Assembly (NCBI GenBank): GCA_037389465.1
Contig: JAZARR010000033.1
Coordinates: 2,208,501-2,272,500 of the forward strand
DNA from: Baylisascaris procyonis
Lineage: Eukaryota > Nematoda > Chromadorea > Rhabditida > Ascarididae
Direction: 5' to 3'
Length of the DNA: 64,000 nucleotides
Shown here: piece after piece, positions 46,601 through 56,999 of the stretch
How positions within the stretch are numbered: the first letter of the stretch is position 1
Layout: the number at the start of each line of letters is the position of its first letter
Program-made: the position numbers and the translations under genes
Notes under the pieces: model-generated
Database searches by the model: none
The model's input: only the letters and a program-made list of their open reading frames with translations
Told to the model about the DNA's origin: nothing

Positions 46601-49470
46601 GTGATTTGTACTACTACAACTTTGTGATGCTTTTTCCGGTTTCTGTTTTGTAGCTAGTTTAGCTTCTTGAATTAAAGGGAAACATTTAAACCATGCCTCT
46701 AGCCAATAATTAGGAGTCGTGATACAAATGATGCAATATGAGGAGTTGATATAAATAAAGCCAGCTATGTGAGAGTAAGAATAGTCTTTAATTAAATACT
46801 AAATATATTATCACTCATTTGCAATATGAAATTTGCGTCTCATTCCAATCTGCAGATAATGAAGGCGCTTATTTCGTTATATTATGATATCCAAATCGGT
46901 AAATTAAATGCTGTAGCAATGCGCTTGTGACTAAAATTTAAAATCTGATCTTTTGCGGCTCCTATTTATTAACAATATTGGCTAGGCTCGCATCGACTTT
47001 AAAAAATTTCAGCTACTCTTTTTGCTTGAACATTCGCAGGAACACTTGTATCTATCTATTCCTTCACGTTTATCACTGATAACCTCCGATATCATATGTT
47101 CATAAAGCGCTGTTTCATTATTTTCGTCCACCATGACTTTTCCAGAGCGAGCCATTTACAAGTTCAGTTTCCTTTTGTTCTATTTACATTTTAATGTTCT
47201 CAGTATGGCAAGGGGATTGCAAAATTTTACCAATCTTGTAATGCTAGGTGCAGCCAAAAAGCGATTACTGGAGCTTATACAGTAAATATGAGTTTCGCGC
47301 AGTTCTACAATGCTCAGGAAGTACCCAAGAAGCATTGCCGCAGAGCCAAATCACAATTCCCTCCGAATGCCCCAAGTTGCATACTGCATTAGGTAATAAT
47401 TGTCTGACAAATTATCCAAGTTGCACAAAAACCATAATTCTTCATCTTCCCCCAGGCTTATCAATCTTTGAGAAGCATTTACATTTGAAAGCCTTTCTTC
47501 CAATGAAGGAAAGCGATTTATGGACGTCATCGATTATCATGCTATTCGAATTTAGCATTCTAGAAACAACGACCGGGTATTTATAATATATGCTCATCTT
47601 TTTTGTGAATCAAGGTCGTGCCGATCGGATTTTGCTGATGGGGATGAAGAGTGGAAAGATTTCGGCTGTTTTGTCCAACACGCGAAGTGCAACCGTACAG
47701 CTGGATCAAAGCGAACAGTAGAGGGTGTCCCGTTACTATCGGAAACGGTACTTTAGAAATGAAATTTTCAATACTGATGCCTATATCCTTTGCGTTAAAA
47801 TATTCCCGGTTACATCGAATTCACTTTGAGGTCATGCTTTGAGGTCCTCCATTCTGAGAGTTTCATACAAAATCACCGCATTTATTTTCTTTTTGTCAAA
47901 TAAAAGGCACGGTAGCGGAAATACAGTCTCACACAATACAGGTATTGCATGATACCTTTTTTTACGGGGAAAACTCTCAAGCGAACGGATTCAGACGAAT
48001 CTTTTACATGCACGCTCAATTTACGAAATGGGGAAAAAGGCAATAGAGAAGTGAAAAAGAAAGTATTGATGTGTTCGTTAAGGATACTCACCAACAAGTG
48101 ACATAGGAATGCTCACGGAAAATGCGACCATTAGGTAACTCGCCGCCTGCAGCAGACAAACGATCAGGTGACGGATGCTGAAAATTACCCTATTATTAGT
48201 AGGCTCATTTGATCGATTTGCTTCATAATACAGCTGGCACTCTTTCCGAACTCTAGTCTATTACAAAGTTAAAAATTTACTGACGTCAAGAAAAATCACC
48301 GCAAGCGTTCGCCGTTTAATGCATTTGACTGCTTGATTCCACGACTTAGATTTAAATCATTTTGATTCATTTCAACATATAAGAGGAACTGTAGAATGTC
48401 TCCGAGCATCCATAATTTTTTTAATGATGTGAATTGGTCAAGAAAACTTGTGTGTGTGTGTGTGTGTGTGAATTTGAAATGGAATTTTCTCCAGGTTAGT
48501 TCGGGTGGTAATGGAACAAGATTGTGTACTTGTGAAGCAGACCCGAAAGGAATTCGTTGCATAAATAGAGGGAATGTCATTTTGACGATAAGAGTTGGAA
48601 GAATGTCGGCAAGAAGTACAGCGCCCGTCGAAACTGTTGTGCAATGGCGCGATGTTAACGTTTCCTAAAAAAAGAGACTTCTCAATCACCTCTCCACATT
48701 GGTTATCAGCATTTGCATCATACCATTTGCAGCATCTATCATCGCTCATCAAATATCGCACGTTATCCATTAATAAGTTGCTTTGATTATAAAGAACTCG
48801 CTATATTCACTACAACCATTTATCAGTTTCTTTCAGCATTTTGCATCGTCAGCGGAGGAACATTCTGTCCTCCACATCTGATCATTTCAGTTCTGTTGTT
48901 GACTGCGACTGCCGAAGCAGCATTTGGAAGATGCAAAGCGGCTTCATTTATAAACACATTCAAGGCAGATAAAAGAGGGGAAATAATTAGGATGAAAACG
49001 TTACTTTACACTGAACTAGCCCATCTTCATGAATACTAAAAGCAGTAAACTCACCTCACATCCCTTTTCGGTGTTTGTTACATTCAGATGTTCCTGCTGG
49101 CTTAAAATGTCCTCTGCAGCGCTGAGCATGATAACGTATGCATAATTGTTGCATAAACCGAATATCCTGTAACATGCAAGATTTGTATCCTAATATGCTG
49201 AAATTGCAAGGAAAGTATTGGTCGATGGCCGTCCGAATTTCTGGATTATCATTGCTTAAGCACCACAGTCTATTCTGCTTTGTGCCCACCGACAGAGCCA
49301 TGAGCAACAGATTGGTTAACCGTTAGTAGAATTCTCCGACATATGGCAGTCTCAGAAACGGTACATAGACCAAGAAACGCAACAGTAAGAAAATAAAGGC
49401 ACTCAATATAAGTGATAAAAGCATACCAAAAAGCAGTAAGTGCTCTGACGTTCAGCCACCGCTCATTCAT
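40698..49470 (-). CDS. cln-3: CLN3/battenin homologue, lysosomal multi-pass membrane protein
   Basis: CLN3 is a multi-pass membrane protein of lysosomes and late endosomes whose loss causes juvenile Batten disease in humans. Eleven exons on the minus strand join in phase: 49470-49427, 49166-49055, 48664-48543, 48177-48092, 46096-46024, 44925-44773, 44081-43787, 43096-42956, 42401-42309, 41825-41685, 40829-40698. They give 463 residues and TAG, near the vertebrate length (438). Hallmarks are [101 protein letters not shown] and [14 protein letters not shown]. Exon 44081 carries a roughly 70-residue polar loop longer than in vertebrates; the N-terminal cytosolic tail is only about five residues. 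One donor (after 48543) is the weak GTCTGC. Family assignment is secure. Confidence 0.93.
43283..43552 (+). CDS. Orphan ORF in a cln-3 intron, faintly BTB-like
   Basis: An 89-codon frame opens on the plus strand within the intron between the cln-3 exons ending 43787 and starting 43096. Its second half, [15 protein letters not shown]...LKILLAENF, follows the pattern of the C-terminal helices of BTB domains (a variant of LLxLADxxxxxxL, then a repeat of it). An AG at 43342 could be an acceptor. There is no further domain part nearby, so this may be a decayed exon or a chance ORF. Confidence 0.22.
   Translation: MLLAYDSPLAKDGEPSLTFTSSSSFVLKSCQLKASHHLLLSVTELFNVAKLHIIEPLFNDGVDNGLSIQNGALDCNLKILLAENFKPEL
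47133..47756 (+). CDS. Putative nested gene for a small Cys-containing secreted protein
   Basis: The gene lies on the plus strand, inside the cln-3 intron between exons 48092 and 46096. Exons 47133-47247, 47344-47392 and 47615-47756 join in phase (115, 49 and 142 bases) to give 101 residues and TAG. Residues 8-24 are hydrophobic ([15 protein letters not shown]), fitting a signal peptide. The mature part has four cysteines (YCIRSC ... [10 protein letters not shown]) and an acidic patch (DFADGDEEW). Donors are GTGCAG (weak) and GTAATA. An acceptor-like TTTTCCAG just inside the first exon means the true start may be downstream. The family is not recognised. Exon 3 has the clearest coding character. 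Confidence 0.4.
48449..48470. repeat. (TG)11 microsatellite
   Basis: Eleven uninterrupted TG units lie in the cln-3 intron between exons 48543 and 48177. A simple sequence repeat, likely polymorphic. Confidence 0.95.
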
Positions 49471-49483
49471 TTCCGTTCACCTG
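49471..49483 (-). promoter_or_regulatory. Probable spliced-leader acceptor before cln-3
   Basis: On the minus strand the sequence CCCTTTTTTCCAG ends at 49481, and the start ATG follows 10 bases later (GTGAACGGAA). An in-frame TGA lies between acceptor and ATG, so this is not an internal coding exon. The layout fits trans-splicing of a nematode spliced leader immediately upstream of the ORF, with the promoter further upstream. Confidence 0.6.
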
Positions 49484-51037
49484 GAAAAAAGGGATGAAGC
49501 AATGCGTAAAGCCTCAGTACCCTCTTTATCCCCATTTGATGACGCTGCTAGCAAGAAGAACGATAAGCACCAACGAAAATACACCTGCACTATTGCTAGA
49601 CAAAGTGTTGCAGCTCTCCGAAAAGCACTATACTTAAACTACCCGTCGTGGACAACACACACTCATCGCAAAGGTTCACTTGTATGCACTGGCGTCTTGT
49701 TTGCTTGACATAAGGAAACTGAAAGTCCGTGAAGCAAAATTGCCTTCTGTGCTGGGCGACACTTGATCGAAGAAATGAGACTTGAGAGAAGAAATGTGTT
49801 CCAACGTTCTGCAGACGCTTTGCAGGAAGAGTTCACCTACGAAACAGTTTACAGGTGTGAGTGCAATAAGGTAGCGTCGTAGATATAGTTTAAAGGAAGA
49901 GGAATGCTGATAGCAGTAAATGGAGACTGGTTACGAAGCTATTGGATAGGGTTTCCGAACGACGAAAGGGGTTTTTTCTCGTATGCCTCGACGAAAGACA
50001 TATGAAGTGCATGAGCATTACTACAACTGTTGTTTTCTGTGTCATTTGACTATCGCGAAAACTTGTGTTGCTAGCACACATCTGCCAACTATGCAATAAA
50101 AAAACGACTGCAATCTACATCACTGAAAGCATTTCGCTATCTGCACAGTTCTGTTTGCAAACGAGTTAGAATTGATGCAGTGTTCTAGAAAAGGTGGGCA
50201 AACAACCGCTCCATTGATCGCTTTGTAAAGGAAATGCCGCTTGAAATTGCAGAAAGCATTGACTGTTGATGGCATAAGTGTGCTGAATCGTTATGTTCTA
50301 TTAACGTACACAACCTACCACCTGTTTTGTTTGAGTGGCTCGATCGTTAGGTGGAACCCCGAATAGAATGATCAAAAATTTCAGCCATTCGTTATTACTA
50401 GCTATTAATTACAAGTGTGGAGATAGATTTCACAGGTACATATGTTTTAAAGGTTCAAACTTATAAGTTTCGATCAAATGTTTAGCGTGAAATTCAATCA
50501 CTTTAGTCGAACGATACGGCTTGCTTAACTGCCCCCATCACATTAGCAGGTGAATTCGATAACGAAAGTCATGACGCATTTTGAACCTTGCAAGGGATTT
50601 GAAGAGTTGAAATTCTTAAAATTCTTATCCTCTGAGAAGCTCATAAAGATCAGAGCTAAGTTCCTTACTAAAAACTCCTCATGCAGCCTTTTTTCCCTGC
50701 ATGGGGAAAAGCATCATTAGAAGAACGACTGGAGCACACATCAGGCGGTCTTAGTCCTAAGCGTTATATTAAAATCCATCTCTGTAACGGATCACAACAT
50801 TGTTAAAAACGAATAATAACAGCAACCGATCACGCAAACGAACTGCAGTTGACAACCAGTATAGATGTAACAAGAAGAGCGCTGCGCATCGTTTAGATAG
50901 CGAACTGTGCTTCTGAAACGTGTCATAAATTTGGTTCGGTATGTATCAATAAATATACCTGTTCACAGCAGTAAGAAAGAGAGGAAGATGGCACAGGAAA
51001 GTTCGTGAGGCACCACACATCTCATGAAGTGCTGCAG
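49484..51037. other. Upstream flank of cln-3
   Basis: This is the 5' side of cln-3, so its promoter should lie here or beyond. I see no core promoter motif that I would defend. Overlapping open frames at 49412-49708 (plus) and 49890-50096 (minus) are without splice support. Confidence 0.3.
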
Positions 51038-51170
51038 TTCAGGCCGGCCAAATGGCAACATGATAATTTAGGTGGCGTTGCGCTGACAACAATCGACATG
51101 TCAACGCCAGGAGTGCGGCAGACGATGGTCAGCCACCTAGTAACACTTAGCATATCGATCAATTTGACAG
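51038..51170 (+). CDS. Isolated exon-like segment, unrecognised
   Basis: A CTGCAG acceptor at 51037 and a GTACAT donor after 51170 bracket 133 bases that are open in phase 0. The product begins FRPAKWQHDNLGGVALTTID and continues amphipathic. Composition and codon use look coding, but no phase-matched neighbours were found. The complementary frame is also open. It could be an exon of a gene reaching to the right, or a relic. Confidence 0.25.
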
Positions 51171-51886
51171 GTACATGTAATCTCTGATTAATACCGTCGT
51201 CAAACAACCGTAATCAGCGTCACGCAAACTGTGATTGCAAACAATGCAAATTTCTCCTTCCTCCGAGAGAGCGCTTCCTAGAAGCGAGCACATGTTACAG
51301 CTTATCGACGTAAGCTCTTCGAAAGTAAGCACTCTCTATCATTCAGGAACACCTGGTTGTTCTTATGCAAATGGTTAGCCTATTACCATACTGACGTGTT
51401 TACGGTATGGGAAGATGCGCAAAATTTGAATTCTATTTATCATGAATATTACAACAACAAAGGCAATTTGAAAGGCGGGTGCTTGATAATCAGTACACTT
51501 CTATCTTTAAGCAATCTCATGCGTGCCGATCAGCGCACACATCAGAGTAATACAAATTACTACTCAAAAATACGCGCAAGAACCATGCAGTACAAAAGGC
51601 GTGAAAGGGTTTGGCGTGAATTTGTGGTGTGTAAAATGAGATGATGATGCCATTTGCTCGTAGAAACGAACACGTTAGGAAGTCTTTTTTGGCTGATGGA
51701 CGATTTTAAAGGGAATATGCACTTATTTTATTTTTTTAAAAAATGTCACTAAAATGCAGGTGTGGTTGACAGCGGCCAGTATGCAAGTCCAGATTTAGGT
51801 TCAAGAGGGGAAGGTGAAACAACGATATCTCAAAAAAACAGAAGGAATACTAGCCTTTATGAGCTCTTTCGGGCAATTTTGATCGG

Positions 51887-52270
51887 ATGAGTTCAAAAAC
51901 GTTGAAAAATTCGAAGAGGAAATTTCCTAATATACGACGATCAGGCAAGCAAAGGTGTATAATTAACGCATGGTTTCATGGGGACGAGAATGGAGATTGC
52001 AGTTCTCCCTTTTTCCATCCTTTGGCTACGGCCCGCACTGCGCTATATTCCGAAGATGTAGTTTGCAGGACGTCAGCGAATTTAGTGGGACAACTCTATA
52101 AGCAGATCTGCGTGACCATACATGTAGCAGTGATAAAAATAATAACAGTAGCTATTAATACACAATCACTTCAGACTACCAAAAACCTTTATTATGGGTC
52201 AAGCGTTGGCAAATTAGGAGGATGCACAGTGGCGAGTAACTTTGAGATATTGACAAAAGTCTCGGAATAA
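51887..52270 (+). CDS. Orphan 127-codon ORF
   Basis: This is one of the longest uninterrupted ATG-started frames outside the recognised genes. The product has a basic N-terminus, a WFHGDENGDCSS stretch and a hydrophobic beta-like segment (ICVTIHVAVIKIITVAI). No family was recognised, no good flanking acceptor was seen, and it may be a chance frame or part of a mobile element. Confidence 0.2.
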   Translation: MSSKTLKNSKRKFPNIRRSGKQRCIINAWFHGDENGDCSSPFFHPLATARTALYSEDVVCRTSANLVGQLYKQICVTIHVAVIKIITVAINTQSLQTTKNLYYGSSVGKLGGCTVASNFEILTKVSE

Positions 52271-52513
52271 AGTTCTACACGCTGTTCGACGAGCGGTCTT
52301 TACCGATAATACAAAACGAACATGAAATACTCTCAAGGTAATCTTCAGTGACAATAACGAGCTGCTTTTAACCTTTGTCGAAGAAATATTTGAAAAAATT
52401 AAGGCATAGGAGTCGAAATATCCGAAATCTGGATGCAGATCAAAGTTTGGAGTAACGATATACCAATAAATGGATTTGTTTTTGAAAGCATTTTCCAACT
52501 GAAATACACACAC

Positions 52514-53470
52514 TTAGGTTGTGAATGAATTGCCCTCTTCAGTAACTTAAAAATGTGCCAGAAATCGGTTTGATTTATAAAATGTACTTTATTAGCGGCA
52601 ATATAATAAAACTTAGCAGCGACAATAAAAAACAGTCATTTTCTCACTTTCCCACCTTTCAGGTACATTTTTAAGTTTGAGCTATAGCGTCATAAACTAT
52701 AAGCACTTCAATATGCTTTCAATACAGTTTCCCTTGCATCAGATAGAGGCACAGATAATCATTATTAAAATGTGAAATGCCTCGGACGCATCTCTAATCA
52801 ACAGCTGCAAAGGCCAAAAGAAATTATAATTTTCATTTACAATTTGTCTTCATCAGCTTGGTTGATTGTTACATCATCTTTTAGGTAAAATTTTATTCTG
52901 GCCATAGTATCGCTCGTTGTAAGAAGGTCTTTAATCATATGCCATTTTCACTGCGTTCGAGACATTTCAGCGCTCGATGAGTTCGCGGCCTCCTTTTATT
53001 TACTAGGATGTTGTGAATATCATCTCCATACCTATGATCACACATGACGCTTTTTAAATATTTCCATTTTTTCTTCTTTCTGTATAAAATTTTGCAAAAT
53101 TTTGCGAAAACTAATAATGGCAACTGTGCGTGTGCATTGATTTGTGCTTATGTGCATTCAAGTGCTTGATGCATGTGTGTGAGCGCATTTTTGTGTATGC
53201 TTTTACTTGTGCTTGTGTTTATTTATAAACGCTTATATGTATCTTTGAATGCGTGTTTTTGCGTGTTTGTGTGTGTGTGCATTTTCCTATTTACAACCTC
53301 ACTTTTGAGTTAGCCTAGAGTAAGTATGGATAAAGCAAAAAAAGGCGAATCAAACAGCACAAAGTCATTGAATTTTCAGTGACACAGATACGTACAAATC
53401 TACCAGTATTCAATTTTAACTCAATTTTCGAAGTCTTACAAGAAAGTTATGCTTGCAAGTTGTTTTGATA
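52514..53470. other. Intergenic, TG-rich low-complexity patch
   Basis: Nothing coding is supported. Between about 53110 and 53285 the plus strand is strongly enriched in TGTG and TGCAT steps (alternating purine-pyrimidine), a degenerate relative of a TG microsatellite. Confidence 0.45.
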
Positions 53471-53649
53471 ACTTACAAGCATTCGTTAGAAGTGCTTGCT
53501 GTCTTATGACGAAGAGAAGCGTGAAATAAGCGCGCACTCTTCGATGCTGAAGTAAATCGAATCGCACAGTGTGGGTAGACACATTTTAAATTGAGTTTTC
53601 TTTCATTTCTCTACACACGGAGAACGAAATTCACCATCCGCTGCATATG
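53471..53649 (+). repeat. Diverged direct repeat, copy 1
   Basis: This copy of about 180 bp begins ACTTACAAGCATTCGTTAGA and ends near GCATATG. It aligns along most of its length with 54381-54558, roughly 80% identical by eye with small gaps. The two copies have the same orientation and sit about 900 bp apart, flanking a minus-strand hydrophobic ORF. Confidence 0.65.
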
Positions 53650-53872
53650 CTCACGAATGAGATTCTGCAGTTGCGTCGTAAAACCGATGACGTTAAACGA
53701 TGTACGCCTTCTAGTGAGGTGGAAGTTGAGGTGGCGAAGAGGAAACGGTGTGATTAGAATATTAGGTCGTTAAAGTATTGGAAGGGAGCGAGGGAATGGC
53801 ACATTCAGAAAAGGTTGAAAAGTCACTTCAGCCATGACCTGCATTTCAGACGTTCATCATAGAGCAGTCTCG

Positions 53873-54301
53873 TTACGTCAAAAGCAATGCTGGTATGAGT
53901 GCCAGTCTGCCCCATGCAATTTCAAAGTGCTCGGGCTCGAAGTACAACCAAAATGGAAAAAGATGTTGTGAGGGGGCGGCGGGGAAGCGAGAGACTGTGA
54001 AAGGAACTGTAACATATTTCAGCGTGATGATGGCATAGTGGATGATTATCAGTGAGGTTCCGATAACAGTGCGCGTCAATAGCCCTTCTAAAATACCGAT
54101 GTTGTATCGAATCTCTTCCCACGATCGTCTGATCTTATGCAGTTTCAACATCCAGTTTGAGAGAAAGAAAAGTGAAACGCATCTGAAAATGATGCTGAAA
54201 CTGCAGTAAGTTTTGAAATGTACTGAAATTATAGTAAAATTTAGACTCGGAAAGTCGTTGCTAAATTGGTGCAGCATGCGCCTGTCGTGGCTGTCTGTCA
54301 C
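53873..54301 (-). CDS. Hydrophobic minus-strand ORF between two repeats
   Basis: A 142-codon frame on the minus strand lies between the two diverged repeats. It contains at least two candidate membrane segments (FRCVSLFFLSNW and VIGTSLIIIHYAIITLKYV) and a Pro/Phe-rich portion (PSQHLFPFWLYFEPEHFEI). The feel is that of a fragment of a multi-pass nematode receptor or transporter, but no diagnostic motif is present and other exons were not found. It could also belong to the element defined by the flanking repeats. Confidence 0.3.
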   Translation of the reverse strand: MTDSHDRRMLHQFSNDFPSLNFTIISVHFKTYCSFSIIFRCVSLFFLSNWMLKLHKIRRSWEEIRYNIGILEGLLTRTVIGTSLIIIHYAIITLKYVTVPFTVSRFPAAPSQHLFPFWLYFEPEHFEIAWGRLALIPALLLT

Positions 54302-54380
54302 TGTTTGCTACTCGCAATTCTAAACCGGCTGGTACCTACAAGCTGACCAATAATGCGCTGTTGTAACTTAAAACTTGGCG

Positions 54381-54558
54381 ACTTATAAGTATTCGTTACA
54401 AGTATTTGTTGTCTCATGATGAGCAGCGCGAAAGAAACGCGCACTCTTTAATGCTGTTAGAAACCAAATCACGTAGCACGTTTTGGATCGCTCTTTTCTT
54501 TATTTCTCTGCACACAGAGAATGAAACCCACTAGCCATCGCGACCGCCTCCGCATATG
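54381..54558 (+). repeat. Diverged direct repeat, copy 2
   Basis: Partner of 53471-53649. Best-kept blocks are ATTCGTTA, the CGCGCACTCTT core followed by an ATGCTG, and the ATTTCTCT(A/G)CACAC(A/G)GAGAA segment. Whether the pair represents ends of an element (for example degenerate long terminal repeats) or two insertions of one interspersed repeat cannot be told from two copies. Confidence 0.65.
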
Positions 54559-55130
54559 TATCAGGTAGGAAATGCATTCGGTGCTAATGTTTCCTGTTCA
54601 TTAGGAGGTCCAAATTAGGAACCAAAGGACCGTTGGTTGAAGGTTGTCGTCGGTTGGAGGGTGGGTGTATGATGTGATTGGCCATTGAAGGCTCCTTGAG
54701 GTGAGTGATAGGAACGTTTATTAATGGCATAGATAATCTGGAAATTCGATGTGAGAAGTAAATTGACGTTGAGAGATGTTATATTTGGCTATAGCGAAAT
54801 CTCATTGTTCTAAGTTCTTTGGAAGGATTCAAGAGCGGAAACTTTTGTATACCCCCTTAGACCTATTTTAAGCATTATAATCATTGTTAACGAAAGGTGG
54901 ATAACGATCAGCAATCTTGGAGAGTGCCGAAACCTTGACACCCTTCTTCGGCTAATCTGCATCGAGTGCTCCACCTTTTTCAGAGTGCTTGCCAAGTACT
55001 CAACGATTCCAGCCAATCTTTTGTAATCCACATGTCCGCTGCTTTCATTTATGTTGCACATATACATATATAGGCTGTCACGCGGTTAACTACTGCCTGA
55101 AGCACTTGTTGAGGTGAGGGAGGGGCGGAA

Positions 55131-55140
55131 GAGGGGGGGG
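55131..55140. repeat. Poly-G run before the plus-strand LINE
   Basis: A purine-rich tract ending in a run of G lies immediately upstream of the start of the LINE homology at 55145. The other copy of the same family, at 18240-19130, is also bordered on its 5' side by a poly-G tract (19126-19144). Confidence 0.6.
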
Positions 55141-55144
55141 GTCG

Positions 55145-56340
55145 ATGTTTTCGCCCTATCGCCCGATTAGTCCGACTTCCTTTGTTTGTAAGGTTTTCGA
55201 AATAATCGCCAAAGACGCATTATTGGATCATTTAGCACGAAACAGTCTTCTGAACCCTGCCCAGCTGGGCTTCATCCTTCATCGATTATTTCGAAAACCT
55301 TACAAAAATAAATATGATGTCACCGGCTGTTTTCTGAAACGGATCAGAACACCTTTATGTAGAGGAAGTTTCCAAGTAAGAATTGGAAACAGCTATTCCA
55401 TTCTGCACCCAATTCCTAGTGATGTGCAACGAGGAATCTTCTTAAGTCCTGTTTTGTTTCTCATATACATAAACGATGTGTCTGGTAATATTCTTAGCAG
55501 TATCAAGCTCTTGTTGATGATTTCAAAATATATTGTCCATTGCGTAATCCTCCCTACAACCTCCACATTCTGCAAACAGACCTTAGTGCATTCGCCAAAT
55601 GGTCAGAATTATGACAGTCAATTGTTTCTTATGATAAGGTTCCGTAGCATATGTCAATTTCCAATATAAATGTTTTCTTAAGCTAGGAAGTGAGGTTCTT
55701 TCTATTACAGATGGTGTTGATGACCATGATGTTATTAGCGACCTTTAACTCTGTTGGATGTTATAGTGTTCCGCTATTGCTGAAAAGTCGTCAAAAACTG
55801 CAACTTATATTCTCCAGAATTTGCAGCACAAATAAAGTGAACATTATCGAAATGCCCTCATCATCTATTGTCAACACATTTTGGAATGCTCTACTCCTGT
55901 GTGGTCTCTCTATTTAGTTTCTGTATTATACCGCTAGGAAATGTCCATAAACGCTTTACTTGTACTGCTTTTTGCAAAGCGCCCATACTAGACAAATTAC
56001 ATTACCAAGCTAATAATCCTTAACCTAGAATCACTGAGACATCTTAGGCTCAACTTAACTTGGTTCTCTTAAAATTGTGTACGGCTTTTCCGACATCCCA
56101 CTGTCAGAAATATTTCTGTTTGTCCTCCTTCGAAGTCGACATGAGCAACACTTTCAGCGCCTCAAAACATCTTGCAGCACAAACAATGCACGTTCCAAAC
56201 CCGTTGTGCAGATTTGGAATGTGCATTGTTTTTTTAACTGATGCAGTGAGAGGACCGCGGGCTGCGTTGATTGAGTAGTTGTGAGGCATGTTGACGGTTT
56301 TTTAAATGCAAGCAGTCTTCAATTTATGATAGTCATAAGT
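55145..56340 (+). mobile_element. 5'-truncated, internally deleted LINE reverse transcriptase
   Basis: A 174-codon frame (55145-55669) reads YRPISPTSFVCKVFE, then SLLNPAQLGF, a junction where the central fingers/palm part is missing, then FLIYINDV and LSSIKLL. The catalytic segment (VDDFKIYCP) continues in the next frame, so a one-base shift breaks the protein just before the Asp pair. Beyond it, a thumb and C-terminal portion can be followed in pieces (VVISDL-like, LNLESLRHLRLNLTW at about 56010-56080) to about 56340. It is the same family as 18240-19130, sharing long runs in the same out-of-frame readings. The domain order suggests a CR1/jockey-like element; the copy is not functional. Confidence 0.8.
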
Positions 56341-56383
56341 GAGAGCTAACGAAGCAATAGTTTTCAACACAGACCCCTGACCC

Positions 56384-56403
56384 GGAGGTCTCGGATGACC
56401 TCC
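56384..56403. repeat. Perfect 7-bp hairpin just after the LINE
   Basis: GGAGGTC and GACCTCC face each other across a TCGGAT loop, inside a GC-rich 90-bp patch that contrasts with the AT-rich surroundings. LINE families often carry a structured 3' UTR that is recognised by the reverse transcriptase, so this may be the 3' end of the element. Confidence 0.6.
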
Positions 56404-56489
56404 TGCACGTCTCGCCAATCGGCTGCCCCGACTAATGAGGCAACCAACCATCCGAATAAGTAGTGTTTGCAATGCTGCTTAGCACCAGA

Positions 56490-56990
56490 AGCTGTATTAG
56501 TGATAACAATAATATTCGGATTAATATTGGCCAATATTAATAAAAGAGTGCCTACACTAATTTTTGCAACTGCGAATTAGTGTTAACGGTAGTCTGCTCA
56601 CTAATATTATTGATAGTGGTTAGCAATGTTATCATCAATACTAAAGTGTTCAGTGAATACCACTACTGCTATTGGTTAGTGGTACCTCTAATTAGTCTCA
56701 TCAATAGTATTGTTAATGATTGTTAGATACTCTTTGTTACAAGTGATACGATTTGTGGGCATACGAGAGTAGTAGTATTAGTAGCGGCGGTGGTGGTGGC
56801 GGTAGCAGATCGTACCAGGAATGGGCCTAATAATTCTTACTAGTAGCACTGCTAATACTAATATTACCAACGGCACTCCCACCACTAATATCACTAGTGG
56901 TATTAGTGTTTGCATCAGTATCAGTGTTGGTATTAGCATTAATCGTAGCAGTGACTAGCGATGGTAGAGTAAAGCTACTCATGACGATTT
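56490..56990. repeat. Degenerate trinucleotide-like block
   Basis: About 500 bp are made of loosely repeated units of the TAGTAT/AATATT/GGTAGT kind, with strong three-base periodicity and local mirror symmetry. A purer patch occurs at about 56769-56806 (GTAGTAGTATTAG, then GGCGGTGGTGGTGGCGG). It looks like an old, mutated microsatellite block, not coding sequence, since all frames are broken. Confidence 0.7.
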
Positions 56991-56999
56991 AAAGAACAG

